The notes beneath the pieces were generated by a model. The model worked only from the letters and a program-made list of their open reading frames with translations. It made no database searches and was not told the origin of the DNA. From Pseudomonadota bacterium (GTDB taxonomy: Bacteria; Myxococcota; Myxococcia; Myxococcales; Myxococcaceae), in the NCBI GenBank assembly GCA_023426545.1, contig JAFAAN010000164.1, positions 1-57,437 on the forward strand: a stretch of DNA of 57,437 bases. The letters are read 5' to 3'. The position numbers and the translations under genes were made by a program. Positions 25,429 to 33,930 of this stretch are shown here, in pieces (position 1 is the first letter of the stretch; the number at the start of each line of letters is the position of its first letter).

Positions 25429-27399
25429 CTATCTCTCCGGCTGGAGCGGCAGCTCCACCCTGAAGGTGGCGCCCTCGCCGGGCTGGCTGACCACCTGGAT
25501 GGAGCCGCCCAGGGCCTCCACCAGCGTGCGCGTCACGTAGAGTCCCAGTCCCATGCCGCCGTAGTTCCGCTCGGACACGGCGCGCTCGAACTTCTGGAAG
25601 ATGCGCGCGTGGGCCTCCGGGCTGATGCCGATGCCCTGGTCCCTCACCCACAGCCGGGCGGACGACCCGCCGGGCGCCACGTCGATGTGGACGGGCGCGC
25701 CCGCGCCGTACTTGAGCGCGTTGGACAGCAGGTTGGAGACCACCTGCTCCAGCCGGAGCCGGTCCCACGTCCCGCTGAAGCCCTCCACCTGCGTGACGTG
25801 CAGCTCGCAGCCGGCGCGCCGGGCCTCCAGCTCGAAGCGCGCGGCCACCTCCCGCACGAGCGCGGGCAGGTCCACCGACTCGTACTGGAGCTTCAGCCGC
25901 CCGGTGCTGATGCGGGACACGTCGAGCAGGCCGTCGACCAGCTCGGACAGGCGTGTCACCTGCCGGCGCATGGCCTCCACCTCGCGGCCATGGCGCTGCG
26001 CCAGCGCGGACGTGGGGTCCGCCTGCACGGCGCGGGCGAGGGATTGGAGCCGCAGCGCCAGCGACGTCAGCGGCGTCTTGAGCTCGTGGCTGGCGACGGA
26101 CAGGAACTCGTCGCGGGCGCGCACGGCCTCCTGGAGGTGCTGCTCCACCGTCTTCAAGCGGGTGATGTCCAGGAAGGGAATCACCACCACGGAGGGGTGG
26201 CCGTGCATGGCGGGCAGCGTCTCCGAGAAGATGCTGAGGAAGTACTGGCCCGCGGGCGTGTGCCAGTGGACCTCCATCCCCTCCAGCCGCTCGCCCCGCG
26301 CCGCGCGCTGGGAAGGGAGGTCCTCCGCGCTCAGCCGCCGCCCCTCCAGGTCGGTCACGTGGAAGTGTTCGCCGTACGCGGTGGCGGGCATGCTCTTCGG
26401 AATCCGCAGGCCGTAGAGCCGGTCCGCCGCGGCGTTGGAGAAGTTGAGGTCGCCGGTGTTCGGGTCGGCCATCACCACCGGCATGGGCATCAGGTCCAGC
26501 ACGGCCTCCAGCCACTTCTGCTGGCTCTCCACCGCCTGCCGCGCGAGCACCTGCTCGGTGACGTCGAAGGCGAGCGTCACCAGGCCATCCACGAGGCCGC
26601 GCTCGTCACGCAAGGGCTCGAAGATGATGTTCCAGAACTTCGTCTCGACGTGCCCGTCGCCCTCGTAGTCGATGGTGATGGGGTACTCCTGCGCGACGGC
26701 CCGCTCGCCCGTCTCCAGCACGCCGCGGTGGAGGCTCAGCAGCTCCGGAGACAAATCCGGGATGGCCTCCTCCTGGGTGCGGCCCGTCAGCTCGCGTCCC
26801 CCCATGAGCTTCTGGAGGAGCGGGTTGGCGAACTCGTAGCGCAGCTCGTAGCCACGCAGCACGCTGAGGGCCACCGGCGACTGGGTGAAGACCTGGAGCA
26901 GGTTGCGCCGCTCCACCTGCGCCGACTCGCGGGCCACCAGCTCCGCCGTCATGTCCTTGTAGGCCACGGCGATGTGCGTGACGCCGCCGCTGGAGGACAC
27001 CAGCGGGAAGCCCGTGCAGGAGATGGCGATGCGCCGCGCCTCGGCGGGCGCGCGGACGTGCTCCAGCTCCTTCACGTCGTACCAGAAGACGGGCGTCTGC
27101 ACGCGCTCGCCCGAGACGGCGCGCATGAGCAGCTTCGCGTACCCCAGCTTCGCGAGCAGCTCGTCGCGGAAGAGGCTGTACTCGGGGGGCGGCACCGCGC
27201 CGAACATCCGCAGGAAGGCGGGGTTGGTGAGCAGGCAGTGCCCATCCGCGGTGAAGACGGCGTAGGGCACCGGGGAATGGGTGAACAAGCCTTCGAGCAG
27301 CGCGAGCGGGTCTGGCACCGCGGCGAGCTGCTCGCGCAGGGAGGGAGCTTCCGGGGCCACCGGCCCGCCGCGGGTGTCCTGACTCCAGTGTTGACCCAT
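25429..27399 (-). CDS. Sensor histidine kinase with three PAS domains
   Basis: 656 residues with no transmembrane helix, so probably cytoplasmic. PAS domains lie at about 35-155, 165-285 and 295-420. A HisKA domain with the phospho-acceptor His438 in SVASHELKTPLTSL follows, then a HATPase with N box NLLSNALKYG (556-565), G1 DQGIGI (587-592) and G2 GGMGLGLYVT (614-623). There is no receiver or neighbouring response regulator, so the partner is encoded elsewhere. The frame extends to 27888, but upstream residues are Arg/Pro-rich shadow of the divergent repair gene; the ATG at 27399 is taken. It lies directly upstream of recF on the same strand, an odd neighbour. Confidence 0.9.
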   Translation of the reverse strand: MGQHWSQDTRGGPVAPEAPSLREQLAAVPDPLALLEGLFTHSPVPYAVFTADGHCLLTNPAFLRMFGAVPPPEYSLFRDELLAKLGYAKLLMRAVSGERVQTPVFWYDVKELEHVRAPAEARRIAISCTGFPLVSSSGGVTHIAVAYKDMTAELVARESAQVERRNLLQVFTQSPVALSVLRGYELRYEFANPLLQKLMGGRELTGRTQEEAIPDLSPELLSLHRGVLETGERAVAQEYPITIDYEGDGHVETKFWNIIFEPLRDERGLVDGLVTLAFDVTEQVLARQAVESQQKWLEAVLDLMPMPVVMADPNTGDLNFSNAAADRLYGLRIPKSMPATAYGEHFHVTDLEGRRLSAEDLPSQRAARGERLEGMEVHWHTPAGQYFLSIFSETLPAMHGHPSVVVIPFLDITRLKTVEQHLQEAVRARDEFLSVASHELKTPLTSLALRLQSLARAVQADPTSALAQRHGREVEAMRRQVTRLSELVDGLLDVSRISTGRLKLQYESVDLPALVREVAARFELEARRAGCELHVTQVEGFSGTWDRLRLEQVVSNLLSNALKYGAGAPVHIDVAPGGSSARLWVRDQGIGISPEAHARIFQKFERAVSERNYGGMGLGLYVTRTLVEALGGSIQVVSQPGEGATFRVELPLQPER

Positions 27400-27545
27400 T
27401 CGCGTCGCCACGAGGCCACGGCGTAGCAGAGCCACCGCGAGCTGCCCAGCCCGCCTTCGACGTCTGCCCTCGCCTGCCCACCGGCCCCTCCTGGGACGTA
27501 CATGGGACTGGTGCGCCCAAGCGCCCATGCCAGGATGCGCGCGCC

Positions 27546-28691
27546 ATGGCGGACTCCCTGAAGACCTTCTTCGATGCGCGCCTCGTCGAGCGGCTCGCCG
27601 CGTCACTCCACGAGGCCTCCCCGGCCTTCCCTCGCGCGGCCTTCGTCCGGGAGGCCGCGGCGAGCCTGGACGGCCGCGAGCTGATGGACCGGGCGCGTCA
27701 TATCGCCACCGCGCTGCATCGCGCCCTGCCCCGCGACTACCCGGAGGCCGTGGGCGTGCTCCTGCGCTCGCTCGGCCCCCAGGCGGAGCCGATGGAGGGC
27801 GGCGCCATGGCCAACTTCTTCTACCTGCCGCACACGATGTTCGTGGCGGAGCACGGCCTGGAGCACTTCGAGGACTCCATGCGCGCACAGCACGCGCTCA
27901 CCCAGCGCTTCACCGCGGAGTTCTCCATCCGCCCCTACCTGGAGCGGCACACCGGGAAGACGCTGGCGCGCCTGCGCGAGTGGACGAAGGACCCGAGCGT
28001 CCACGTGCGGCGGCTGGTGTCGGAGGGCACGCGCACGCGCCTGCCGTGGGCGTCACGGCTGCGCGCGTTCCAGCAGGACCCCACGCCCGTGCTCGCGCTG
28101 CTGGAGCGGCTGAAGGACGACGCGGAGCTGTACGTGCGCCGCTCGGTGGCCAACAACCTCAACGACATCGGCAAGGACCACCCCGCCCTGGTGGTCCAGG
28201 TGGCGAAGGCGTGGATGAAGGGCGCGACGCCCGAGCGTGAGTGGCTGGTCCGTCACGCGCTGCGCTCCGCCATCAAGCGCGGTGAGCCGGAGGCGCTGGA
28301 GGTGGTGGGCGCGGGGCCGCCGTCAGGCATCGAGGCACGGGCGACGAAGCTCCCCCGCCACGCGGCCCTGGGCGGCACGGTGGAGGTCCACTTCGAGGTG
28401 GCCAACCGCTCGAAGCAGCGCCAGACGCTGGTGGTGGACCTGGCGGTGCACTTCCAGAAGGCGAACGGCGAGGCGCGGCCCAAGGTGTTCAAGGTGCGCG
28501 AGCTGGAGCTGGGCCCGGGCCAGACCGAGGTGCTGAGCAAGCGTGTCTCCTTCGAACAGCTCTCCACGCGCAAGCACTACCCGGGCCCGCATCGCTTCGA
28601 GGCGCTGGTGAACGGCCAGGGCCAGCCGCTGGGCGTGGTCGAGGTCGGCGGGGAGCTGGGCAAACGCGGGAGTGCGCCGCGCGGCATGTGA
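27546..28691 (+). CDS. DNA alkylation repair protein (AlkD-like, HEAT-like repeats)
   Basis: 381 residues. It resembles the COG4335 type of DNA alkylation repair enzyme: an N-terminal FFDARLVERLAASL, a central YLERHTGKTLARLREWTKDPSVHVRRLVSEGTR stretch (about 130-165) and YVRRSVANNLNDIGKDHPALVVQVAKAWM (about 195-225). These are ALK/HEAT-like helical repeats that cradle alkylated DNA. The last 120 residues (from about HAALGGTVEVHFEVANRS) form a beta domain common in this subgroup. It would excise N3- or N7-alkylated bases, as AlkC/AlkD do. It is divergent from the PAS kinase and monocistronic by spacing. Confidence 0.85.
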   Translation: MADSLKTFFDARLVERLAASLHEASPAFPRAAFVREAAASLDGRELMDRARHIATALHRALPRDYPEAVGVLLRSLGPQAEPMEGGAMANFFYLPHTMFVAEHGLEHFEDSMRAQHALTQRFTAEFSIRPYLERHTGKTLARLREWTKDPSVHVRRLVSEGTRTRLPWASRLRAFQQDPTPVLALLERLKDDAELYVRRSVANNLNDIGKDHPALVVQVAKAWMKGATPEREWLVRHALRSAIKRGEPEALEVVGAGPPSGIEARATKLPRHAALGGTVEVHFEVANRSKQRQTLVVDLAVHFQKANGEARPKVFKVRELELGPGQTEVLSKRVSFEQLSTRKHYPGPHRFEALVNGQGQPLGVVEVGGELGKRGSAPRGM

Positions 28692-28803
28692 TGCGCCGGA
28701 CAGACTCCCTTTTCGTCATGAATTGAGAGTCCACCGGCAACTCTGCCTCACGTGAAGCGATACCTGAGCTGGGGGTTTCAATCCGCCACCAGGGAGCGCG
28801 CAC

Positions 28804-31137
28804 ATGACCATCAAGGGTACGAAGCCGATGACCACCGCGTCCACGGTGGGGGCGCTGACGCGAAAGCAGCCGGAAGCCCCTGCTCGGGCCACGGCGAACA
28901 AGCCGGCCGCGAACGCGGGGCACCCGGCGCGGTCCCAGTTCGAGCCCACGCGCCCCCCGGCGATGACGGCCCGCCTGGACGGCGCCGCGGCGTTCGTGCC
29001 CGCCGCCACGCCACAGGTGGCGCCGCGACTGGAGGCGCCCCTGTCCGCGACGCAAGCGGCGCGCCTCTTCGACACCACGCCGGGCGCGCCCGAGCAGCGG
29101 AGGGCCTTTGGGCAGAACGCCAGCCTGCAACGCGCGCTGACCTCGAAGGCGCAGGTCCAGACGCTGACGGGCGGGGCGCCCGCGGCCACCCGGGAGCTGG
29201 ACGCGGGCTCCAAGGCACAGGCAGAGGAGGACTTCCAGCGGTTGATGGATGCCCACCACCTGTCGCGGTCCTACCTGACGGCGACGCTCCTCCAGGAGCA
29301 CGCCGATGACCCTGACTATCAGGCGCACCTCATCGGCCTGCTCGCCGAGAGCGGCCCCGAGGGAGAGCTCCAGACGGTGGTGGCCGGCTTCGAGGGGCTC
29401 TTCATCATCAGCGGCGCGGGTGAGTACCGAGGCACCGAGGCGCAGCGCGAGGCACTGCTGGGCGCGCTCCAGGCCGCGCGCGACGCGGGCGTCATCAACG
29501 ACGCGGACCTCCAGGCCTTCTCCCAGGTCGCGCCAGGTGTCTGGCAGGAGGTGCTCGACACGCTGGGCGTGCACGTGGCCCAGCGGCCCGCGGGCGCGGA
29601 CGCCGCCGTGGACGCGGTGGAGCAGGCCACGAGCGACTACGAAGCCGCGAAGGAAGCGGCCCGGAAGAAGGACGAGTGGCTGGCGCAACAGCTCGCGGGC
29701 ATGGGGGACCTGCTCACGGAGGAGCAGAAGCAGGCGTACATCAACGCGTACCGCAACGACCCGGAGAACAAGGCCGTCTACGACGACCTGGAGGCCAAGG
29801 CAGCGCGGCTCGCGGAAGTGGTGGAGACCCATGCCTCGGTGATGGAGGCCGCCGCGTACGCGGACCCGCAGGGGGATGGCGCGGCGCTGCGCAAGGCGCT
29901 CGAGCTGCTGGCGGACTCCAGCCACGCGGCGGTGGCGCTGGAGATGGGCGCGCGCTACCTGGCGGACCCCACCAGCCCCATGGGTCAGGTCGCGGCCCAC
30001 TGGGGTGACTTCGAGTCGAAGGTCCTGGAGAAGGCCATCGCCAACGCGACCGCGCAGCTGCTGGCGGACGAGGACCCGGACACTGCGTTCGCCCGGCTCC
30101 AGGAGCTGCTCGAGCCGCTGATGAACGCCAAGGGCCCCGCGGCGACGGCCTACCGGGACCTGAAGGACGGGCTGGAGGCCATCCAGCAGGCGCGAGCGGG
30201 CAACTACGACCGGCTGACGCAGTTGGCGAAGAACTGGGACACCGCCCATCCCCTGATGCGGGGCCTCGCCGTCGCGGGCGTCGCCTTCGGCGCGGTGGCG
30301 GCCGTCCAGGCGGGCCGGGAGGGCGACTTCGCCGGCATGCTGCAAGCGCTGGCGAGCGCTGGCGAGCGCGGCGCCCAGCTGACGGCGGGCGTGCTGCAAT
30401 CCATGTCCATTGCCGGAGGGGCCTCGCGCGCGGCCTCCTTCGCGGCGAAGCTGGCACCGGCCCTGGGACTGGTGGCCAATGCCACCGCGCTGGGCATCCA
30501 CCTCAACCAGTTCGCCCAGGAGCAGAATCCGGGCTATCTCATCTCCGCGTTCGGTGACGCGGTGGGCGTCCTGGGCTCCGTGCTGGAGATGACGCCCGCG
30601 GCCCCCGTGGGGTTCGTCATCAGTGGCATCGGCGCGGCCATCAGCGCGATAGGCGAGCTCGCGGTGGCGCCCTTCGAGGCGGCGAAGCTGAATGACGCCC
30701 GCAAGCGCTACCTGGATGCGATTGGCGTGTCGCCCGAGCTGAGCGAGACATTGCGCGACGCCAACCCGGAGCGCATCGAGGAACTCCGTCACGAGCTGGG
30801 CATCTCGGCGGAGGACGTGCAGGCGCTGGCCCTGCAGATGCCATGGCTCCTCACTCGGGGCACTCACAACGGGCTGTACTTCGACCCCGTGGTGGACATG
30901 CTCAAGGCCTACGGCATCCACGGCGACGCCGCCTACGCCCTGCTGTCGACCATGGGCAACGGCAACGAGGACCCATCAAACAGCACCGCCGTGGTGCTGA
31001 TGAACATCTCGAGAAGGGCCGGCTTCGCGAAGACGCCCGAGGACTTCGACCGGCTCCTCCAGCAAATCCGGGCGGATCTCCCTGAACACGCCAGCACCAT
31101 CGACGCGATTCTGGCCGCTCGCGCCGAACAGGCGTGA
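28804..31137 (+). CDS. Unrecognised 777-residue Ala-rich protein with a hydrophobic core region
   Basis: 777 residues; no family recognised. The first 100 residues are disordered and Ala/Pro/Thr-rich with no signal peptide. Residues about 130-470 are helical and acidic, with a coiled-coil-like stretch (VEQATSDYEAAKEAARKKDE). Residues about 480-630 contain several hydrophobic helices of Ala/Gly/Val (LAVAGVAFGAVAAV, LAPALGLVANATALGI, VGFVISGIGAAISAIGELAV). The last 150 are helical, with an IEELRHELGISAEDV segment. Helical hairpins of this sort occur in pore-forming toxins and in type III effectors or translocators, so a secreted or membrane-inserting protein is conceivable but unproven. GC content is normal. 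It stands alone, 112 bases after the repair gene. Confidence 0.75.
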   Translation: MTIKGTKPMTTASTVGALTRKQPEAPARATANKPAANAGHPARSQFEPTRPPAMTARLDGAAAFVPAATPQVAPRLEAPLSATQAARLFDTTPGAPEQRRAFGQNASLQRALTSKAQVQTLTGGAPAATRELDAGSKAQAEEDFQRLMDAHHLSRSYLTATLLQEHADDPDYQAHLIGLLAESGPEGELQTVVAGFEGLFIISGAGEYRGTEAQREALLGALQAARDAGVINDADLQAFSQVAPGVWQEVLDTLGVHVAQRPAGADAAVDAVEQATSDYEAAKEAARKKDEWLAQQLAGMGDLLTEEQKQAYINAYRNDPENKAVYDDLEAKAARLAEVVETHASVMEAAAYADPQGDGAALRKALELLADSSHAAVALEMGARYLADPTSPMGQVAAHWGDFESKVLEKAIANATAQLLADEDPDTAFARLQELLEPLMNAKGPAATAYRDLKDGLEAIQQARAGNYDRLTQLAKNWDTAHPLMRGLAVAGVAFGAVAAVQAGREGDFAGMLQALASAGERGAQLTAGVLQSMSIAGGASRAASFAAKLAPALGLVANATALGIHLNQFAQEQNPGYLISAFGDAVGVLGSVLEMTPAAPVGFVISGIGAAISAIGELAVAPFEAAKLNDARKRYLDAIGVSPELSETLRDANPERIEELRHELGISAEDVQALALQMPWLLTRGTHNGLYFDPVVDMLKAYGIHGDAAYALLSTMGNGNEDPSNSTAVVLMNISRRAGFAKTPEDFDRLLQQIRADLPEHASTIDAILAARAEQA

Positions 31138-31231
31138 CGCGGCGCCCTCGCGCAATACCTCCCGGGAGTGAAGGCAGCGCGGTGCCGGTGGGCGGTACCG
31201 TCATCGCCATCGCCAATCCCAAGGGGGGCGC

Positions 31232-31585
31232 ATGGCGGCGAAGAGCCCGACAGGAAGTGGATGCGGCGGCAGCGTCACGCTGGTGCTCCTCATCGGAGGA
31301 CTGGCCGCGTTCTGCGGTGGAAACCAGGGCACACGGCCCACGAGTCCGCCTCCAGAGGCGCCTGGCGCGGTCGCTCCTTCCGCGCCGCTCCCCGTGGCGG
31401 CCGAGCCACCTTCGCCCATGCCGAGCCCCTCCCGCCCGGAGCCCGTGCCGCACCGGACGACGACGCCTCCCGCCACCACGCCCTCCAGGAGCTGCTGCAA
31501 GGTGTGCAAGCGTGGCTGCCCATGCGGGGACTCCTGCATCTCTTGCAGCAAGACGTGCTGGCAGCCCCCCGGCTGTGCGTGCTGA
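31232..31585 (+). CDS. Small Cys-rich membrane-anchored protein
   Basis: 117 residues. A hydrophobic N-terminal segment (SVTLVLLIGGLAAFCGG) acts as signal or anchor; the Cys in it lies in a poor lipobox. A long Pro/Ser-rich spacer follows, then the C-terminal motif CCKVCKRGCPCGDSCISCSKTCW split over about 87-110, closing PGCAC. This resembles a widespread small domain of the form CCKVC-x-x-G-x-ACGDSCI-x-x-x-x-x-C-x-x-x-x-GCAC whose function I do not know. Ten or more cysteines suggest metal binding or disulphides in the envelope. AAGGGGGG lies 5 bases before the ATG. Confidence 0.75.
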   Translation: MAAKSPTGSGCGGSVTLVLLIGGLAAFCGGNQGTRPTSPPPEAPGAVAPSAPLPVAAEPPSPMPSPSRPEPVPHRTTTPPATTPSRSCCKVCKRGCPCGDSCISCSKTCWQPPGCAC

Positions 31586-31598
31586 GCCGGCCCGGCGC

Positions 31599-31892
31599 TC
31601 ACCGCGACCCGAAGATCTTCACCAGCTTGGTGTAGACGCCCATCACCAGCAGGGGCGCCACCCACTGCCCGACGAAGCGGCTCGGGCGCGAGTGGCCCGC
31701 GACCTCCAGCGCGAGCGACATGCCCATCGAGACGAGGCTCGCCGCCAGGAACACGTGGGAGGGCACCTTGGCCGCCTGCTGCTCGATCAATCGTGTCAGT
31801 GAAGGCTCGGCGTGCTGCGCGCGCACCACCGGGGGCACGCCCTTGTAGTCACGCTCCGAGGCCCTGCTCGCCGGGTTGATGTCCATCGACAT
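31599..31892 (-). CDS. Small membrane protein of unknown function
   Basis: 97 residues. The N-terminal half is hydrophilic (MSMDINPASRASERDYKGVPP) and the C-terminal half has two hydrophobic helices (HVFLAASLVSMGMSLALEVAG, RFVGQWVAPLLVMGVYTKLV), the second ending in KIFGSR. The ATG at 31892 has AGGGGA immediately upstream and gives a compact protein; the frame to 32030 is less likely. It converges on the Cys-rich gene (13 bases apart) and is divergent from the DUF1990-like genes. Confidence 0.7.
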   Translation of the reverse strand: MSMDINPASRASERDYKGVPPVVRAQHAEPSLTRLIEQQAAKVPSHVFLAASLVSMGMSLALEVAGHSRPSRFVGQWVAPLLVMGVYTKLVKIFGSR

Positions 31893-32009
31893 ATCCCCTC
31901 CCTGGGCGGGCAGACAGGCCCGCCGTCCGCCTCGTCCTCCCGTGGGCGCTCCATGCAGCCCGGGAGAGAGGTCCCCATCATGGTGTGACCGATGGAGGGA
32001 AAGAGCGAG

Positions 32010-32633
32010 ATGGCTCCCGGATTCATTCACACAGGCACCGACCCGTCAGGCGCCCTTCAGCTCCCCGAGGCGGGCGCGGGCCCCCTGCTCCAGCGCGACT
32101 ACTGGGCCGTCATCAAGAACAGCCGGGTCTCTCCATCGGAGCTCATGCGCTGGGTGGCCCTGCGCTTCCCCGAGTTCGCGCCGTCGGAGCTCTGCGTCTT
32201 CGAGCACAAGGACCCGTCACACCTGGGCGCGCCGCTGGCGCCGGGGGACGAGCTGACCGTGAAGATCATGGGCGCGGGCACCTTCAGCGTGCGCGTCATC
32301 CACCAGGACGCCCAGAGCCTCACGATCGGCACGCTCCATGGACACCCGGAAGCGGGCCGCATCACCTTCGGCGCTTACCGGAACGCGCATGGAGATGTCA
32401 TCTTCCACATCCGCAGCCGGGCGCGCTCCGGCTCCACGTTCCACTACCTCGGCTTCGTCACCGCGGGAGACGCGATGCAGACCAACACCTGGACCGAGTT
32501 CGTCCTGCGCGCCGCGCTCACGGCCGGCGACGGGGTGCTGGGCGTCATCCACGCGGACACCATGGAGCTGGTCGACGAGCCTTCCGGCGGCGACGTCGCG
32601 CACGGGCCCACCTTCCTGGCGCAGGGAGACTGA
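32010..32633 (+). CDS. DUF1990-like protein
   Basis: 207 residues. The segment TFSVRVIHQDAQSLTIGTLHGHPEAGRITFGAYR (about 92-125) resembles the GTLPGHPE-x-GEE-x-F core of DUF1990, a family I know only as uncharacterised. The following VIFHIRSRARSGS fits its F-x-I-x-S-x-S-R-P strand. The start could be ATG at 31992 or 32010; the second has GGAGGG about 11 bases upstream. Its stop lies 5 bases before the next gene, also DUF1990-like, so the pair are probably tandem divergent copies. Confidence 0.65.
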   Translation: MAPGFIHTGTDPSGALQLPEAGAGPLLQRDYWAVIKNSRVSPSELMRWVALRFPEFAPSELCVFEHKDPSHLGAPLAPGDELTVKIMGAGTFSVRVIHQDAQSLTIGTLHGHPEAGRITFGAYRNAHGDVIFHIRSRARSGSTFHYLGFVTAGDAMQTNTWTEFVLRAALTAGDGVLGVIHADTMELVDEPSGGDVAHGPTFLAQGD

Positions 32634-32638
32634 AGACG

Positions 32639-33919
32639 ATGATTGAGTGGCGCTGGTTCTCCGGCTGGACGGAAGCGGAAATGGTGCCCCGGCTGGCCAG
32701 GGCCCGCACGCTGGAGCGCAACTTCCCGGAGGTCTCCGGGGAGATGACGCTGGAAGCTGGCTGGAGTCAGGTCCAATCGGAGAGCGTGCTGGGTTACGAG
32801 CCTCGGGGCCTCCCCGTCCCCAGCGGCCTCTTCGAGCGCGCCCAGCAAGTGCTGGAGTCCTTCGACTTCTCCGACCCGCGCATCGTCGCCTGGCACTTCT
32901 CCGCGCGAGAGCCCTTGCAGGGCCGCACGGTGCTGCTGGAGCTGCGCGCCCTGGGGCAGCAGCTGCGCTACCTGTGCGGCGCGCGGGTGGGCGACACGCG
33001 CCGGGAGCACGACGCGACGTGCAGCGTCTACGGCTTCAGCTTCGAGACGCTCCAGGGCCACATCGAAGCCGGGCGCGAGTGGTTCCTGCTCCGGAAGGAC
33101 CATGAGAGCGGGGCCGTGCGCTTCCACATCGAGGCGAGCTGGCGGCCCGGCCAGTTCCCCAACTGGTGGAGCCGGCTGGGCTTCGCGATGGTGGCGCCAC
33201 GCTATCAGCGCGCCTGGCACCGGCTGACGCACGTGCGGCTGCGCGAGCTGGTCCGGAAGCACCCGGAGCTCGTCGGCCAGCCCGCGCACCGCGGCCAGTT
33301 GGAGCACTCCGGACACACGCTGCCCACCGCACCGGTGCGGTTCTTCGCGCAGCGGGCGCGAGGGCGCCGTGAAACACAACTGGAGGAGGAGATAGAGGCC
33401 ATGAATCGAGGACACGGTTTGACGGCCCTGGGGCTGGGCGTCCTGGCGGGGATGCGGAGCATGAGCGCGCCGGCGCTCGCGAGCACGTGGCTGGCGCGGA
33501 AACCGCCTCGGCGTAAGGACAGGCTCTCCCGGACACTGGCCCGCCCCTGGGCACCGCGCGTGCTGGGCCTGCTCGCCGTGGGCGAGCTCATCGCGGACAA
33601 GCTGCCGAAGACGCCCGCGCGGGTGGCGGCGGTGCCCCTGGCGGGGCGGATGGTCGCGGGCGCGCTGGCCGCGGCCTCCGTGACACCGCGGAAGCGCCAA
33701 CACAACAGAAGGCGGCTCGCCGCGGCGGCCCTGGGCGCCGTGGCGGCGTTGGCGTCGAGCTGGGCCTTCTACGCGCTACGGCGCGGCGCCACGAAGAGGC
33801 TGGGCGTTCCAGACGTGGCGGCGGCCCTCACGGAGGACGCCCTCGTCGCCGGACTGGCCTCGCGGCTGCTGCCCAGGCTCGAGTCCCCCTCGGGCCGGGT
33901 GGCCATCCTTCCGGGGTGA
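32639..33919 (+). CDS. DUF1990 protein fused in frame to a DUF4126-like membrane domain
   Basis: 426 residues. Residues 1-250 fit DUF1990: FSARVPLEGRTVLLE-like SAREPLQGRTVLLELR, YGFSFETLQGHIEAGREWFLL and FHIEASWRPGQFPNWWSRLGF. From Met255 (base 33401) a hydrophobic Ala/Leu-rich domain begins, with GLGVLAGMRSMSAPALAS and several helices, like DUF4126. The junction has no stop codon, yet GGAGGA lies 10 bases before the internal ATG, so a separate start there is possible. It may be a recent fusion or an mRNA giving both forms. It starts 5 bases after the preceding gene. Confidence 0.7.
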   Translation: MIEWRWFSGWTEAEMVPRLARARTLERNFPEVSGEMTLEAGWSQVQSESVLGYEPRGLPVPSGLFERAQQVLESFDFSDPRIVAWHFSAREPLQGRTVLLELRALGQQLRYLCGARVGDTRREHDATCSVYGFSFETLQGHIEAGREWFLLRKDHESGAVRFHIEASWRPGQFPNWWSRLGFAMVAPRYQRAWHRLTHVRLRELVRKHPELVGQPAHRGQLEHSGHTLPTAPVRFFAQRARGRRETQLEEEIEAMNRGHGLTALGLGVLAGMRSMSAPALASTWLARKPPRRKDRLSRTLARPWAPRVLGLLAVGELIADKLPKTPARVAAVPLAGRMVAGALAAASVTPRKRQHNRRRLAAAALGAVAALASSWAFYALRRGATKRLGVPDVAAALTEDALVAGLASRLLPRLESPSGRVAILPG

Positions 33920-33930
33920 CGCTCGGGGTG

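Noticed and set aside
28489..30921. Minus-strand open frame of about 800 codons opposite the 777-residue gene
   Set aside because: His/Arg/Gln-rich with no recognisable structure. The plus-strand frame has normal codon bias and ordered domains.
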